A DNA stretch of 64,000 bases. Origin: Peptococcaceae bacterium BRH_c8a (GTDB lineage: Bacteria; Bacillota; Desulfotomaculia; Desulfotomaculales; Desulfallaceae). Where the stretch lies: contig LADP01000005.1 of the NCBI GenBank assembly GCA_000961575.1, positions 62,001-126,000 on the forward strand, given 5' to 3'. Under the pieces are notes generated by a model, which worked only from the letters and a program-made list of their open reading frames with translations, did no database searches and was not told the origin of the DNA. Within the stretch, counting starts at the first letter, position 1, and each line of letters starts with the position of its first letter. Positions 36,516-45,419 of the stretch are shown here, one piece after another. The position numbers and the translations under genes are program-made.

Positions 36516-36935
36516 ATGTTAACTGTTGCCACTTTTAAAAAAGGATTCCAGCGCGGTCTTACCACCACCTGGAATCTGGCCAAAGTAATTGTTCCGGTGT
36601 ACTTGATTGTGACCTTTCTTAAGTATACGCCGGTGATGGGAATAGTGGCCGGCTTTTTTGAACCACTGATGCACTTTTTTGGACTGCCCGGTGAAGCATC
36701 CTTGGTGCTGGTGCTGGGTAAACTGCTAAACATTTATGCTGCCTTGGGGGCAATTTCAACCCTGGAACTTACCGGACGAGAAATTACCATCATTGCCACC
36801 ATGTTGCTGCTGTCGCATAGTCTCCCGGTGGAGTCGGCGGTCTCCGGACGCACCGGAGTTAACGCCATGCTAATGACCGGCTTTAGACTGGTAATTTCGG
36901 TTATTTCCGGTCTGGTACTAAACTTAGTATTGTAA
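36516..36935 (+). CDS. Nucleoside-recognition (Gate) domain protein, part A
   Basis: 139 aa, mostly hydrophobic, with WNLAKVIVPVYLIVTFLKYTPVMG and LGKLLNIYAALGAIS. It resembles SpmA-type gate-domain proteins, which are usually encoded as a pair. GGAGT SD precedes ATG 36516. Together with the next gene it probably forms one transporter or channel; the ligand is unknown. Confidence 0.8.
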   Translation: MLTVATFKKGFQRGLTTTWNLAKVIVPVYLIVTFLKYTPVMGIVAGFFEPLMHFFGLPGEASLVLVLGKLLNIYAALGAISTLELTGREITIIATMLLLSHSLPVESAVSGRTGVNAMLMTGFRLVISVISGLVLNLVL

Positions 36936-36953
36936 GTCAGTAGTCAGTAGTTA
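36935..36953. repeat. AGTCAGTAGTCAG repeat
   Basis: AGTCAGTAGTCAGTAGTTA in the spacer of the gate-domain pair, starting within the stop codon of the first gene. Confidence 0.6.
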
Positions 36954-36980
36954 CCTAAATAGTAACAAGAGGTGTAAAAA

Positions 36981-37490
36981 GTGGACTGGTTGGGTTATTT
37001 GAGCGAAGCCCTGCCCGGTGCGGGACAAAACGTATTAATGATGGCTGCCATTGTTATTCCGGTGATGATTGTACTTGAGGTGGCTAGGGATCTTAAAATA
37101 TTGGATTGGATTGCCCAGCGGATGTCTCCTCTGATGGGTTTTTTTCACCTTTCACCTCAGGCGGCTTTCCCATTGTTGGTGGGTATTATATTCGGTATTG
37201 CTTACGGAGCGGGGGTACTGATAGAGGAAGCCCGCAGCGGCCGGCTGAGCTGGAAAGATATTTTTTTAATCAATGTGTTTCTTTCGGTATGCCACGCCGT
37301 GGTAGAAGATACCGCCCTTTTCATGGCGGTTGGTGCCAACGGGCTAGTAATATTGCTAGGTCGTATCATCGCCGCCATCCTTATTACATACCTAATCAGC
37401 CGCACCGCCTGGCTGCAACGAGAAAACCTGCGCCGCGGTGTGCCGGGTGCGGTCAATGCCGCTGGTGGTTCCGGCAACAAATGCTGCTAA
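36981..37490 (+). CDS. Nucleoside-recognition (Gate) domain protein, part B
   Basis: 169 aa, hydrophobic, with VIPVMIVLEVARDLKILDWIAQRMSP, GIIFGIAYGAGVLIEEAR and CHAVVEDTALFMAVGAN, typical of SpmB-like or split nucleoside-recognition proteins. GTG start after AGAGGTG. Immediately followed by a palindromic element. Confidence 0.8.
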   Translation: MDWLGYLSEALPGAGQNVLMMAAIVIPVMIVLEVARDLKILDWIAQRMSPLMGFFHLSPQAAFPLLVGIIFGIAYGAGVLIEEARSGRLSWKDIFLINVFLSVCHAVVEDTALFMAVGANGLVILLGRIIAAILITYLISRTAWLQRENLRRGVPGAVNAAGGSGNKCC

Positions 37491-37556
37491 GGGGTCAGGC
37501 TCTTAACTTTTAATTTACAAGGATTTCAATAAATTAATAAGTTAAGAACCTGATCC
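37491..37556. repeat. Imperfect palindrome starting at the stop codon
   Basis: GGGGTCAGGCTCTTAACTT (37491-37509) and AAGTTAAGAACCTGATCC (37539-37556) pair with one mismatch and one G-U. It starts on the base after TAA of the gate-domain gene and lies between convergent genes, like 32375 and 48326. Confidence 0.8.
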
Positions 37557-37576
37557 TGTTTTTAAAACTACTACTT

Positions 37577-39688
37577 TTACAATACGATTAACGCATCCAC
37601 CGCTAGGCAGCCTTTTGCTGTCACCAACAGCGGGTTGATATCCACCTCGGCAATTTCCGGGTGGTCGTGCAGCAGGGCGCCCAGCCTGATTAGGCAATCT
37701 GCCAGGCCTTCAATATCGCCGGGTTCCCGGCCCCGGGCACCGGACAGGATTTTATACGAACGGGTTTCCCGGATCATCTCCAGGGCTTCATGCCTGGCAA
37801 TCGGGGCCACCCGGAAAGAAACGTCCCGCATCAGTTCGGTAAATATGCCGCCCAGGCCGTACACTAGCACCGGCCCGAACTGGGGATCCCGCCTACCGCC
37901 GAGTATTACCTCGGTTCCGTCTGAAACCTGGCTCTGCAGCAGTATCCCGTTAATCCGGGCGTGCGGTATGCGGGTCATTACGTTGTCCATAATTTCGTTA
38001 TAGGCCCTCACCGCATCGTCTTTGGAATTAATATTCAACTTGATGCCCTCTAAATCCGACTTATGAGGCACGTCCGGCGATGCAATTTTCATCACCACCG
38101 GGTAGCCAAGCATTTCGGCCTGGTGGGCTGCTTCTTCCGGATTTTTGACCAGGGAGCGCCGGACTACGGGAATGCCGTAAGCTTCAATGATGTCCAGGGC
38201 TTCTTCATTTAAAGTGGGCAGCCCGGCGTTTAGGCTGGATTCCAGCGTGGAACTAACCAGACCATGGTCGATATTTACCGGCGGCAAGTAGACACTAAAA
38301 TCGGCACCCTTAACTGCGCTGTGATAATGGTAAAGCTGGGCCAGGCAATACATGGCGTTATCTGGCGAACCGTAAGCCACCACCAGGCCGGCTTCAGCAA
38401 ACCTGTCGGCGTATTTTACTTTATGGGGCCCGAATATCCACATGGCCGTTGGTTTTTGTGGGTGGCGAGCAGCCACGTCATTGATTAACCCGATTATATT
38501 CAACGGGTCGGTGTCCGGATCCAGGTAGGCTGGGGTGATACACAACACTGCGTCTACAGCATCGTCAGAGAGTATTTTATCCAGGGCGCCGGCAGTAACT
38601 TCCCGGTACCCCCGGGACATTCCGGCGGGCCAGATATCAGCAGGGTTACCAGGGTGCATCCAATCGGGAAAAACACTGTTCAGTGCTGACATGGTATCTG
38701 GTGAAAAACTTGCTATTTCCATAGCATGTTTACCAGCGGCATCAACCGCTATAATCCCTGCACCACCACTGATGGTAATAACTCCAACGCGCTTGCCTCG
38801 CATCTCCCGGTAGGTTGCCAGTGTCCGGTTGAGGTCAGCCATGTGGTCAGCACTATCAATCCGGATAACGCCGCTCTGGGCAAAGGCGGCCGAAAAAACT
38901 GCGTCTTCACCGGCCATGGAACCGCTGTGCGAACTGGCGGCCCGGGCTCCTTCCTCACTGCTGCCGGTTTTTAGCACCAGCACTGGTTTGTGGGGTGTGA
39001 TTTGGCGGGCGCACTCCAAGAACCGTCGGCCGTCCCGCACCCCTTCCATATGGATATTAATAACTTTTATTTGCGGATGTCCGGCCAGGTATTCCATGCA
39101 TTCAGTAAAACCAATATCGGCAGTGTTGCCGGTGTCGATGCCAATGCCAAGGCCGCCGCTGAAATCCGCCGAACCGGCCAAGAAGATACCGGACTGGCAG
39201 ATTACGCCCACGGGTGCCGGGTTGGTATCATAGGTGATGAATGAGGTATTGAAATTGATGAAAGTGTTCACCACGCCCAGGGTATTTGGTCCCACCACCC
39301 TGGTTTGGGTACCTTCAATAGCATCCAGGATTTCCTGATGCAGGCGCGGACCGTCCTCGTCTTCGGCATCAGAAAACCCCTGGGTAATAACGACCACGGC
39401 TGGAATGCTTTTGGCAACACACTGTCTGACCACGCCAGGAACGACTGTGCGCGGCGTGGCAATCACCGCTAGATCCACCGGTGCTTCAATTTCCAACACC
39501 GATTTGTAGGCCGGGATGTTCAGTATGGTACCGCCGCGGGGATTAACGGGATATATTTTCCCCTTGTAACCGATACCCAGCATTTGCTCCATAACGTTGA
39601 ACGCGCCGGGGCCGGTGCGGGAAGAAACACCAATCAGGGCTACCGATTGCGGGTTAATGAAAGGCTTTAGGTTAATTTGCTGTGCCAT
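37577..39688 (-). CDS. Acetate/acyl-CoA ligase (ADP-forming) family protein
   Basis: 703 aa fusion of alpha and beta subunits: CoA-binding domain (VALIGVSSRTGPGAFNV), ligase domain with phospho-His region (RAASSHSGSMAG), a second CoA-ligase domain (GLGIGIDTGNTADIGF) and a C-terminal ATP-grasp (GYPVVMKIASPDVPHKSDLEG). It would convert acyl-CoA plus ADP/Pi to acid plus ATP, or the reverse. ATG 39688 follows GGAGG at 7 nt. The substrate cannot be read from sequence. Confidence 0.92.
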   Translation of the reverse strand: MAQQINLKPFINPQSVALIGVSSRTGPGAFNVMEQMLGIGYKGKIYPVNPRGGTILNIPAYKSVLEIEAPVDLAVIATPRTVVPGVVRQCVAKSIPAVVVITQGFSDAEDEDGPRLHQEILDAIEGTQTRVVGPNTLGVVNTFINFNTSFITYDTNPAPVGVICQSGIFLAGSADFSGGLGIGIDTGNTADIGFTECMEYLAGHPQIKVINIHMEGVRDGRRFLECARQITPHKPVLVLKTGSSEEGARAASSHSGSMAGEDAVFSAAFAQSGVIRIDSADHMADLNRTLATYREMRGKRVGVITISGGAGIIAVDAAGKHAMEIASFSPDTMSALNSVFPDWMHPGNPADIWPAGMSRGYREVTAGALDKILSDDAVDAVLCITPAYLDPDTDPLNIIGLINDVAARHPQKPTAMWIFGPHKVKYADRFAEAGLVVAYGSPDNAMYCLAQLYHYHSAVKGADFSVYLPPVNIDHGLVSSTLESSLNAGLPTLNEEALDIIEAYGIPVVRRSLVKNPEEAAHQAEMLGYPVVMKIASPDVPHKSDLEGIKLNINSKDDAVRAYNEIMDNVMTRIPHARINGILLQSQVSDGTEVILGGRRDPQFGPVLVYGLGGIFTELMRDVSFRVAPIARHEALEMIRETRSYKILSGARGREPGDIEGLADCLIRLGALLHDHPEIAEVDINPLLVTAKGCLAVDALIVL

Positions 39689-39797
39689 TGTTTTACCTCC
39701 GGTTATTATGTTTAGTAATGAAAAAATATGACGAATAATCTTACTATTACATTTTAGCATAATTTAAGCATGCTGAATTACCATTCAAATAAAAAAC

Positions 39798-39826
39798 TTG
39801 CCAAGGTACATGAACAGATGTTATAT
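39798..39826 (+). promoter_or_regulatory. Promoter of the aroF2-pheA operon
   Basis: TTGCCA (39798-39803), 17-nt spacer, TTATAT (39821-39826), ahead of the T-box leader. Confidence 0.6.
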
Positions 39827-39854
39827 TGTTACATATTATTAAACCTGAAATTCA

Positions 39855-40158
39855 GTGAAGGGGAAAAGTAGGCTGGAAACAGGTCCCCAGGGAGGGAATG
39901 TCACCGACTGGAAGCATTCCCGGCCATGACCATCTGAAGTTCTCCCCGGAGAAGCCGGCTGAAATTTATAGGCGTTCCGAACATCCGCTTATATTGATTA
40001 GGCTTGGACGTATTCTTCCCACGTTACAGGGAAGAGGATATCGGAATTTATTCCCTTACTCCTACCGAGTGGATCTATATGTAAACAATATGGATCAACC
40101 GGGGTGGTAACGCGGTGGCAACGCCTCTCGTCCCTGTACGAGGGGTTTATTTGTTTTC
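39855..40158 (+). promoter_or_regulatory. Phe T-box leader: stem I and first antiterminator/terminator
   Basis: Stem I starts at GGGG (39860-39863) with an AGTA motif and pairs with CCCC (39944-39947). The specifier loop carries UUC at 39940-39942, a Phe codon. Distal AG-bulge and loop motifs (AGGGAGGGAATG, GACTGGAAG) are visible. A T-box core GGGTGGTAACGCGG follows (40102-40115), then terminator CTCTCGT/ACGAGGGG with a T-rich tail. Confidence 0.85.
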
Positions 40159-40217
40159 TGCGAGGAATTTTCCCGTATCTTTTTATGAGGGGGCCTGTAT
40201 TTATCTACGGGTCAACC

Positions 40218-40290
40218 AGGGTGGTACCGCGGAAGCAACCCGTCGCTTTCGTCCCTGTATGGGGATGAGGTGACGGGTTTATTATATTTA
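40218..40290 (+). promoter_or_regulatory. Second T-box antiterminator/terminator module
   Basis: AGGGTGGTACCGCGG at 40218-40232 is a perfect T-box motif, followed by terminator ACCCGTC (40238-40244) / GACGGGT (40272-40278). No second stem I fits in the ~70 nt between modules, so both seem to share one specifier. Confidence 0.85.
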
Positions 40291-40303
40291 CGGAGGGATT
40301 CTT

Positions 40304-41317
40304 GTGGTAATAGTAATGAAACTTAACTCTAGTCCGGAGCAAATTGAAAATGTGAATAACCGACTGCAAAACTGCGGGTTCCAGATTCAAATGATTCAGG
40401 GTGTGAAGCGGATCGTCATTGGGGCAGTGGGCGATAGGCAAAGCATAAACACATCCACCTTGGAAACCATGCCCGGTGTGGAAAAGGTGCTGCGGATCAT
40501 GAAGCCTTATAAAATGGTATGCCGGGAAGTGCGCGGGGAGGACACGGTAGTGCAAGTGGGTGATGCTGAGTTCGGCGGCAACCGACTGGCGATAGTGGCC
40601 GGGCCTTGCGCAGTGGAAACCAAGGAACAATTGTATGCTGCCGCCCGGGCAGTGAAAAATGCCGGTGCCACGGTTCTGCGAGGCGGCACATATAAGCCCC
40701 GGACTTCACCGTACAGCTTCCAGGGACTGGAGGAAGAAGGTCTGCACTTGTTGGCGGAGGCTGGCGCAGAAACCGGACTGGCTACTGTTACCGAAGTGGT
40801 GGACGAGGAAAGCATGCAGGTCGCCGCACGATATGTTGACATTTTGCAAATTGGCGCCCGGAATATGCAAAATTTCCGGCTGCTGAGATTAGCGGGTCAG
40901 GTGAAGAAACCGATCCTACTAAAAAGAGGTTTATCAGCCACTGTTGAAGAATGGCTGATGGCTGCTGAATACATTGTATCTGCGGGTAATGAGAACGTAA
41001 TCCTTTGCGAGCGGGGCATCCGTACTTTTGAGACCAGTACCAGGAATACCTTGGATCTAAGCGCTGTGGCGCTGGTTAAAACTCTGACTCACCTGCCGGT
41101 TATCGTGGATCCCAGTCACGCCACCGGCAAGCGTGAATTAGTGGGCGCCATGTCGCGGGCGGCGGTGGCAGCGGGAGCAGACGGGCTGATTATTGAGGTA
41201 CATCCCGACCCTTCGATGGCACTTTGCGACGGCCCTCAGTCCCTGAACCCCGAAGAATTTGATGAACTTATGCGCAGGTTGCATCCGCTGGCTGTTGCAG
41301 TAGGGCGAAAGATATAA
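40304..41317 (+). CDS. aroF: DAHP synthase, with N-terminal regulatory domain
   Basis: Type I-beta DAHP synthase of 337 aa. Residues ~1-70 form a ferredoxin-like (ACT-like) domain that confers feedback control in the Thermotoga enzyme. The barrel has [52 protein letters not shown] and DPSHATGKR. It is parallel to the trp-operon copy at 11962, which lacks that domain. GTG 40304 follows GGAGGG at 6 nt. Position before pheA and under a Phe T-box suggests control by phenylalanine. Confidence 0.94.
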   Translation: MVIVMKLNSSPEQIENVNNRLQNCGFQIQMIQGVKRIVIGAVGDRQSINTSTLETMPGVEKVLRIMKPYKMVCREVRGEDTVVQVGDAEFGGNRLAIVAGPCAVETKEQLYAAARAVKNAGATVLRGGTYKPRTSPYSFQGLEEEGLHLLAEAGAETGLATVTEVVDEESMQVAARYVDILQIGARNMQNFRLLRLAGQVKKPILLKRGLSATVEEWLMAAEYIVSAGNENVILCERGIRTFETSTRNTLDLSAVALVKTLTHLPVIVDPSHATGKRELVGAMSRAAVAAGADGLIIEVHPDPSMALCDGPQSLNPEEFDELMRRLHPLAVAVGRKI

Positions 41318-41335
41318 AACGGAGGGAAACAAACC

Positions 41336-42481
41336 ATGAAGAAACTCGGCTACCTGGGTCCTCCGGGCACTTTTTCACATACCGCGGCCATGCAGTACGC
41401 CGCCGAAAATGACTTCCAGCCAGTTTGCTGTTCTGGGCTAGAAACAGTTTTTCGCCAGATCCAAGCCGGTCTAATGGATGCCGGGGTGGTGCCTGCGGAA
41501 AACTCCACTGGCGGCACGGTAGGCGAAACACTGGATCTGCTGTCAGCAGTGGAGGGTATCTATATTACGGGCGAGCTGCTGCTTCCGGTACACCAGCACC
41601 TGCTGGTGCGACCGGGCGTCAAGCTGCAGCAAATAAAAAAAGTCTACTCGCATCCCCAGGCTTTATCCCAGTGCAGGCATATGCTGCAGGAACAGCTACC
41701 AGGGATACCCGTAACCGAAACAGCCAGCACGGCCGCCGCCGCCCTTTTGGTGTCGGCGGCATCCTGGCCGCTTGCTGCTGCTGTGGGCTCGGTCAGTGCA
41801 GCCGAAAATTACGGGTTGGAGGTGCTTTGTTCAGATATCCAGGACAGCGGGGTCAACAACGTAACTAGATTTCTGGTGCTGGGTCGTAAAAAAACGGTAA
41901 CCTCCAACCCGGCCAGGACTTCCCTGGTGCTGGCTGTTAAGGATCGTCCCGGCGCTCTGTACCATATATTACGGGAGTTTGCCATGCGGAAGATTAATCT
42001 TACTCGTATTGAATCCAGACCCGCAGGAAATAAACTGGGCGACTACATTTTCTTTATTGATTTCCTTGGCCTGGATGACGACCCGGCGGTGCAAACTGCC
42101 ATCACCGAAATCGGCGAATTTGTTCTGTGGAGCAGGTTATTGGGTTCGTATCCTGTATACCGGGAACCGGAGGAAATAGAATCAGACAGCTCTGCCTTGA
42201 TGGAAGGAGAAGTTAACCTCTCCAATATCCGGGAAAAAATTGACTTGGTCGACAGTGAAATAATGCACCTTTTAACTATCCGGCAGCATTTGGTGGACGA
42301 AGTAGCTCGTTTCAAGGTTGGTAAAACTAAAATTGTGGATCGGCAACGAGAGGAGGCAATCGTTAACCGGGTCAGGGAGTTGGCTGCGGAAAACAACCTG
42401 GATCCGGCTATAGTGGAAAAAATTTATCGCTTAATCATCCGGGGCTCAGTACTTAGGCAGCGGGAATTAATCTCCCTTTAA
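41336..42481 (+). CDS. pheA: Prephenate dehydratase with ACT and C-terminal chorismate mutase
   Basis: 381 aa with three domains. Prephenate dehydratase (YLGPPGTFSHTAAMQYA; PAENSTGGTVGETLDLL; near residue 175 NNVTRFLVL) spans ~1-185. ACT (TSLVLAVKDRPGALYHIL; LTRIESRPAG) spans ~195-275. A chorismate mutase helix set (NIREKIDLVDSEIMHLLTIRQHLVDEVARFK...RQREEAIVNRVR) covers ~295-381. E. coli P-protein has the mutase first; here it is last. Makes phenylpyruvate from chorismate. Confidence 0.93.
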   Translation: MKKLGYLGPPGTFSHTAAMQYAAENDFQPVCCSGLETVFRQIQAGLMDAGVVPAENSTGGTVGETLDLLSAVEGIYITGELLLPVHQHLLVRPGVKLQQIKKVYSHPQALSQCRHMLQEQLPGIPVTETASTAAAALLVSAASWPLAAAVGSVSAAENYGLEVLCSDIQDSGVNNVTRFLVLGRKKTVTSNPARTSLVLAVKDRPGALYHILREFAMRKINLTRIESRPAGNKLGDYIFFIDFLGLDDDPAVQTAITEIGEFVLWSRLLGSYPVYREPEEIESDSSALMEGEVNLSNIREKIDLVDSEIMHLLTIRQHLVDEVARFKVGKTKIVDRQREEAIVNRVRELAAENNLDPAIVEKIYRLIIRGSVLRQRELISL

Positions 42482-42498
42482 TCATATTAATCACCGCA

Positions 42499-42618
42499 GG
42501 GGTCAGGTATGTGACCGTTTACAGGCTTTATATTGACGCGTCTCCAGGGCAAAGAGATAATAATATTATGAAAGATTGTCGAAGTCCATCTTGACTTGCG
42601 GCTAGATTTTCTTTGCCC
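42499..42618. other. pheA/kinase spacer with palindromes
   Basis: GGGGTCAGG (42499-42507) is a fragment of the palindromic family seen at 32375. Arms GGGCAAAGA (42547-42555) and TCTTTGCCC (42610-42618) could form a hairpin that overlaps the kinase 5' region. No clear T-run. Confidence 0.45.
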
Positions 42619-42648
42619 CGAACGCGTGATAAAAAGAACGTAAGGGTG

Positions 42649-44022
42649 ATGATTTTGCCTGTCAACCGGCAAAAAGGCCCCGGTGCCGGGTTATCGGACC
42701 GGGAACTGCACATGCTGTTGGAAATAACTAGGGTCATTACCTCCAGCCTGCCTTTGCAGCACCTGTTTGAAGTACTCCACGCCTATATGACTAAATTGGT
42801 GAAGTATAAAATTGGAGTATTATATATAAAAGAAAAAAGCAGGTTCAACATGAAGGCAGGAGTGGGTGCTGACGAAAAATACCTGGCCTCCCTGGGAAAA
42901 TGGGCTGGCACTAATTTTTTATTGAAAAAAATAAAAGCCAGCGGCCGACCATGGCGCTCGTCTCAGTTTATGGAACCGGAAATGATCCAAAAGCACCCTT
43001 TTTACTTAAAGGTACTGGCTCCGCTGGATGTTATGTACACCATGGGCGCGCCCATCAGGGAAGGTCATCAAATACTAGGCAGTATTCACCTGGGGCGCGG
43101 TATTAATGACGGTGATTTTACAGAAAGAGATATGCATATTTTAGAGGCGGTAGCCAATATACTCTCTCCGGCGATACTCAATATCCAAATACGCCGGGAA
43201 AGTTGGCAGTCCGACGATATCATTGTTTCAGGTTGTGGGCCGAATCCTACCCGGCAAGACCATGTAAACGGGAACGGGAACGGGAACGGGAACGGGGACG
43301 AAGAGCACAGAATGCGAGTCTTAAGTTCGGTATCCTCAGTAATGGCCAGTGAACTGCGCAATCCGTTGGCCAACCTGAAAATGTCCTTTTATTCTCTGGC
43401 CAGAAATTCAGCCACCGGGGTTATGGCCCGACAGGATCTGGAGCAGATGGATAGCTCCATCAAGATTATGGACAAAACTGTCAGCTTCCTAAATAATTTA
43501 TCCAGAACCCTGGATTTGAAACGGGAGTTACTAGATATTAATCACTTGCTTGATGAGGTATTGCAGGCACTGGCACCCATAGTAGATCCCGATGTAGTAA
43601 TAGTAAAGGATTATTCAAAGGTTTCCAAGTTGTTTATGGATCGGGGCAGGATGCATACTGTTTACGGTAATATCATTGAAAATGCTCTGGATGCCATGCC
43701 CTGCGGAGGACGCCTGCACATTACCACATCGGAGAATCAATCCTTTGTTAGTGTAATCCTTGAGGATAATGGTTTTGGGATGGAGAGGGAAATTAGCCGA
43801 CATATTTTTGAACCATTTGTTAGTGCCAAACCGAACGGTTTAGGGCTGGGGATGACAGTGTGCAGGAGAATCGTGGAGTCTCATGGCGGTACTATCAAGG
43901 TCCGCAGCAACCTGGGCAAGGGTACCGCTGTATGCATTGAAATGCCAGTGCACAATGAGGCACAGTTGCCGGGGAACGCGTTGACAAATGCTCAGGAGTC
44001 CCTTTTTACCAATTCAAAATGA
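42649..44022 (+). CDS. GAF-domain histidine-kinase-like protein lacking phospho-His
   Basis: 457 aa. GAF-like sensor ~20-180, an (NG)5 linker ~206-216, a dimerisation segment and a HATPase domain with N box NIIENALDAM, G1 EDNGFGM, F box IFEPFVSAK and G2 GLGLGMTV. The H box reads MASELRNPLANLK, in which the usual His before E-L/I-R-N-P is Ser234. It may be a pseudokinase or partner for another kinase. Start is unsure among 42613, 42649 and 42655. Confidence 0.85.
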   Translation: MILPVNRQKGPGAGLSDRELHMLLEITRVITSSLPLQHLFEVLHAYMTKLVKYKIGVLYIKEKSRFNMKAGVGADEKYLASLGKWAGTNFLLKKIKASGRPWRSSQFMEPEMIQKHPFYLKVLAPLDVMYTMGAPIREGHQILGSIHLGRGINDGDFTERDMHILEAVANILSPAILNIQIRRESWQSDDIIVSGCGPNPTRQDHVNGNGNGNGNGDEEHRMRVLSSVSSVMASELRNPLANLKMSFYSLARNSATGVMARQDLEQMDSSIKIMDKTVSFLNNLSRTLDLKRELLDINHLLDEVLQALAPIVDPDVVIVKDYSKVSKLFMDRGRMHTVYGNIIENALDAMPCGGRLHITTSENQSFVSVILEDNGFGMEREISRHIFEPFVSAKPNGLGLGMTVCRRIVESHGGTIKVRSNLGKGTAVCIEMPVHNEAQLPGNALTNAQESLFTNSK

Positions 44023-44030
44023 GTTATCAA

Positions 44031-44074
44031 ACGTAAAAAACCCGCCTGTTAATTGCCAGGCGGGTTTTTTACGT
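44031..44074. terminator. Bidirectional terminator, 18-bp arms
   Basis: Perfect arms (44031-44048 and 44057-44074) ending in A6 and T6; ideal in both directions between convergent genes. Confidence 0.93.
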
Positions 44075-44118
44075 GATGAAAAGTCAAATTTTTTTAATCA
44101 CTTCGTTGCCTCACTTTT

Positions 44119-44592
44119 TTAGTGTAACGATTTTTTATAATTATCTAAAAGTTCTTTGGATAACTGTTCCAGTTCTTTCTGGGTATTTTCATCGATTATT
44201 TCCTGCATCTCCATCATCTGTTCTTGCATGTCCTGGGAGATGGTGATCGGGATTTCGGCTCTGATAGCTAGGGCAATGGCGTCGCTGGGCCGAATATCAA
44301 TCAAGTAATTATCACCGCCGGATGCAAGGTATAATTCAGCGAAATAAGTGTTATCCTTGACGCTGGTTATTTCCACACCGGTTACCTGAGCGCCAAGAGT
44401 CTGACAGATGGTCAGGGTAATATCATGAGTCATAGGGCGGGGCGGCGGTTCTCCCTCCATGGCCATGGCTATAGAGTGTGCCTCCAGTAAACCGACCCAG
44501 ATGGGCAATACCTTTTGCTCAGTGTTGTCAGTTAGCAGGATGATGGGAGATCCGGAAATATCGTAAGCAATGCCCTTAACTTTAACGATCAT
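44119..44592 (-). CDS. Bifunctional nuclease family (DUF151) protein
   Basis: 157 aa from ATG 44592, 8 nt after GGGAGGT; an upstream ATG at 44649 is less likely. VKVKGIAYDISGSPIILLTD, LPIWVGLLEAHSIAMAMEG and RPSDAIALAIRAEIPI define the DUF151 family. Its plant relatives have nuclease activity; the bacterial role is uncertain. C-terminal acidic coiled-coil tail (MEMQEIIDENTQKELEQLSK). Confidence 0.9.
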   Translation of the reverse strand: MIVKVKGIAYDISGSPIILLTDNTEQKVLPIWVGLLEAHSIAMAMEGEPPPRPMTHDITLTICQTLGAQVTGVEITSVKDNTYFAELYLASGGDNYLIDIRPSDAIALAIRAEIPITISQDMQEQMMEMQEIIDENTQKELEQLSKELLDNYKKSLH

Positions 44593-44753
44593 AGGACCAT
44601 ACCTCCCGTGCAGTATAAATTTAACCTGGAGCCGTTGGTCCGTGCGCATATTCCGATTATTCGTTGATTAAGCCTAGATTTTGTTATTTTTAATTTAATA
44701 GTTACTATATAATATCAACGATAATACCGGTTGTAAAACGCTAAAGAATGCTT

Positions 44754-45095
44754 TTAACGCTGACGAAAGATTAAATTTAACAACCAGCCCACAATACCGG
44801 TGACTAACGCTCCCCAGAAAGCCCCTCCGAAACCGTAAACGTGGAACCCCGGCACCAGCAAGGAAGCTAAGTAAAAGGTGAGGGCGTTAATAATAAAAAT
44901 AAACAGCCCCAGAGTAAGCATGGTGAAAGGCATAGTCAGTAATACCAGCACGGGGCGGACAAAGGTGTTTATAATGCCCAGGGCGGCTCCGGCTAGGAAC
45001 GCCGGTAAAATTCCTACTATATAAACCCCGTCTAGTAGTCTGTCGGCCAGCACCACCGCCAACGCGTTGAGTAAAAATGTTAGTATCCAGTTCAT
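44754..45095 (-). CDS. PF04020 (phage holin IV-like) membrane protein
   Basis: 113 aa, four hydrophobic segments, GILPAFLAGAALGIINTFVRPVL and LTMPFTMLTLGLFIFIINALTFYLAS typical of the holin-IV/YvlD family. Usually chromosomal and not phage; its role is unknown. ATG 45095. Confidence 0.88.
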   Translation of the reverse strand: MNWILTFLLNALAVVLADRLLDGVYIVGILPAFLAGAALGIINTFVRPVLVLLTMPFTMLTLGLFIFIINALTFYLASLLVPGFHVYGFGGAFWGALVTGIVGWLLNLIFRQR

Positions 45096-45331
45096 TTTAT
45101 ACTTGAGCCTCTCAAATCCATTTCAATTTCGGCTTTAAAACATTCTATTAGATATTTTACCATGAAAGTACGGTTAAAATTATTTTTATCATTTAAGGAA
45201 TCAAAAGTTTTTGTGTTATAATGCCCAATGAGCATGTCTTAGGCCTATTTAAATGCATATTTGTTGCAAGGGCTGGAATAATGAAATTCGCTGTTGGTTA
45301 TCTTAATTAACTTTTTTTACCCTCAATGAAT

Positions 45332-45360
45332 TTGATGCGCTTATTCTGGTACAATATTGT
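45332..45360 (+). promoter_or_regulatory. Probable promoter of ttcA-like gene
   Basis: TTGATG (45332-45337), 17-nt spacer, TATTGT (45355-45360). It lies over the first possible start codon (45357), so the real start is downstream at 45420. The 324 nt up to 45420 otherwise hold nothing I recognise. Confidence 0.5.
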
Positions 45361-45419
45361 ATAATTCTTTGTTCATCAAATCATTCCTGCCAGAAAAATA
45401 TGAGCACAAGGTGACTGAT

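Noticed and set aside
40205-40630. 141-codon minus-strand frame
   Set aside because: Lies antisense to the T-box leader and the DAHP synthase start; His-rich residues derive from the RNA structure.
42499-42507. Full palindrome after pheA
   Set aside because: Only the GGGGTCAGG start is present; no matching inverted arm was found.
44754-45095. Prophage holin
   Set aside because: The PF04020 family is chromosomal in many bacteria and no other phage gene is nearby.
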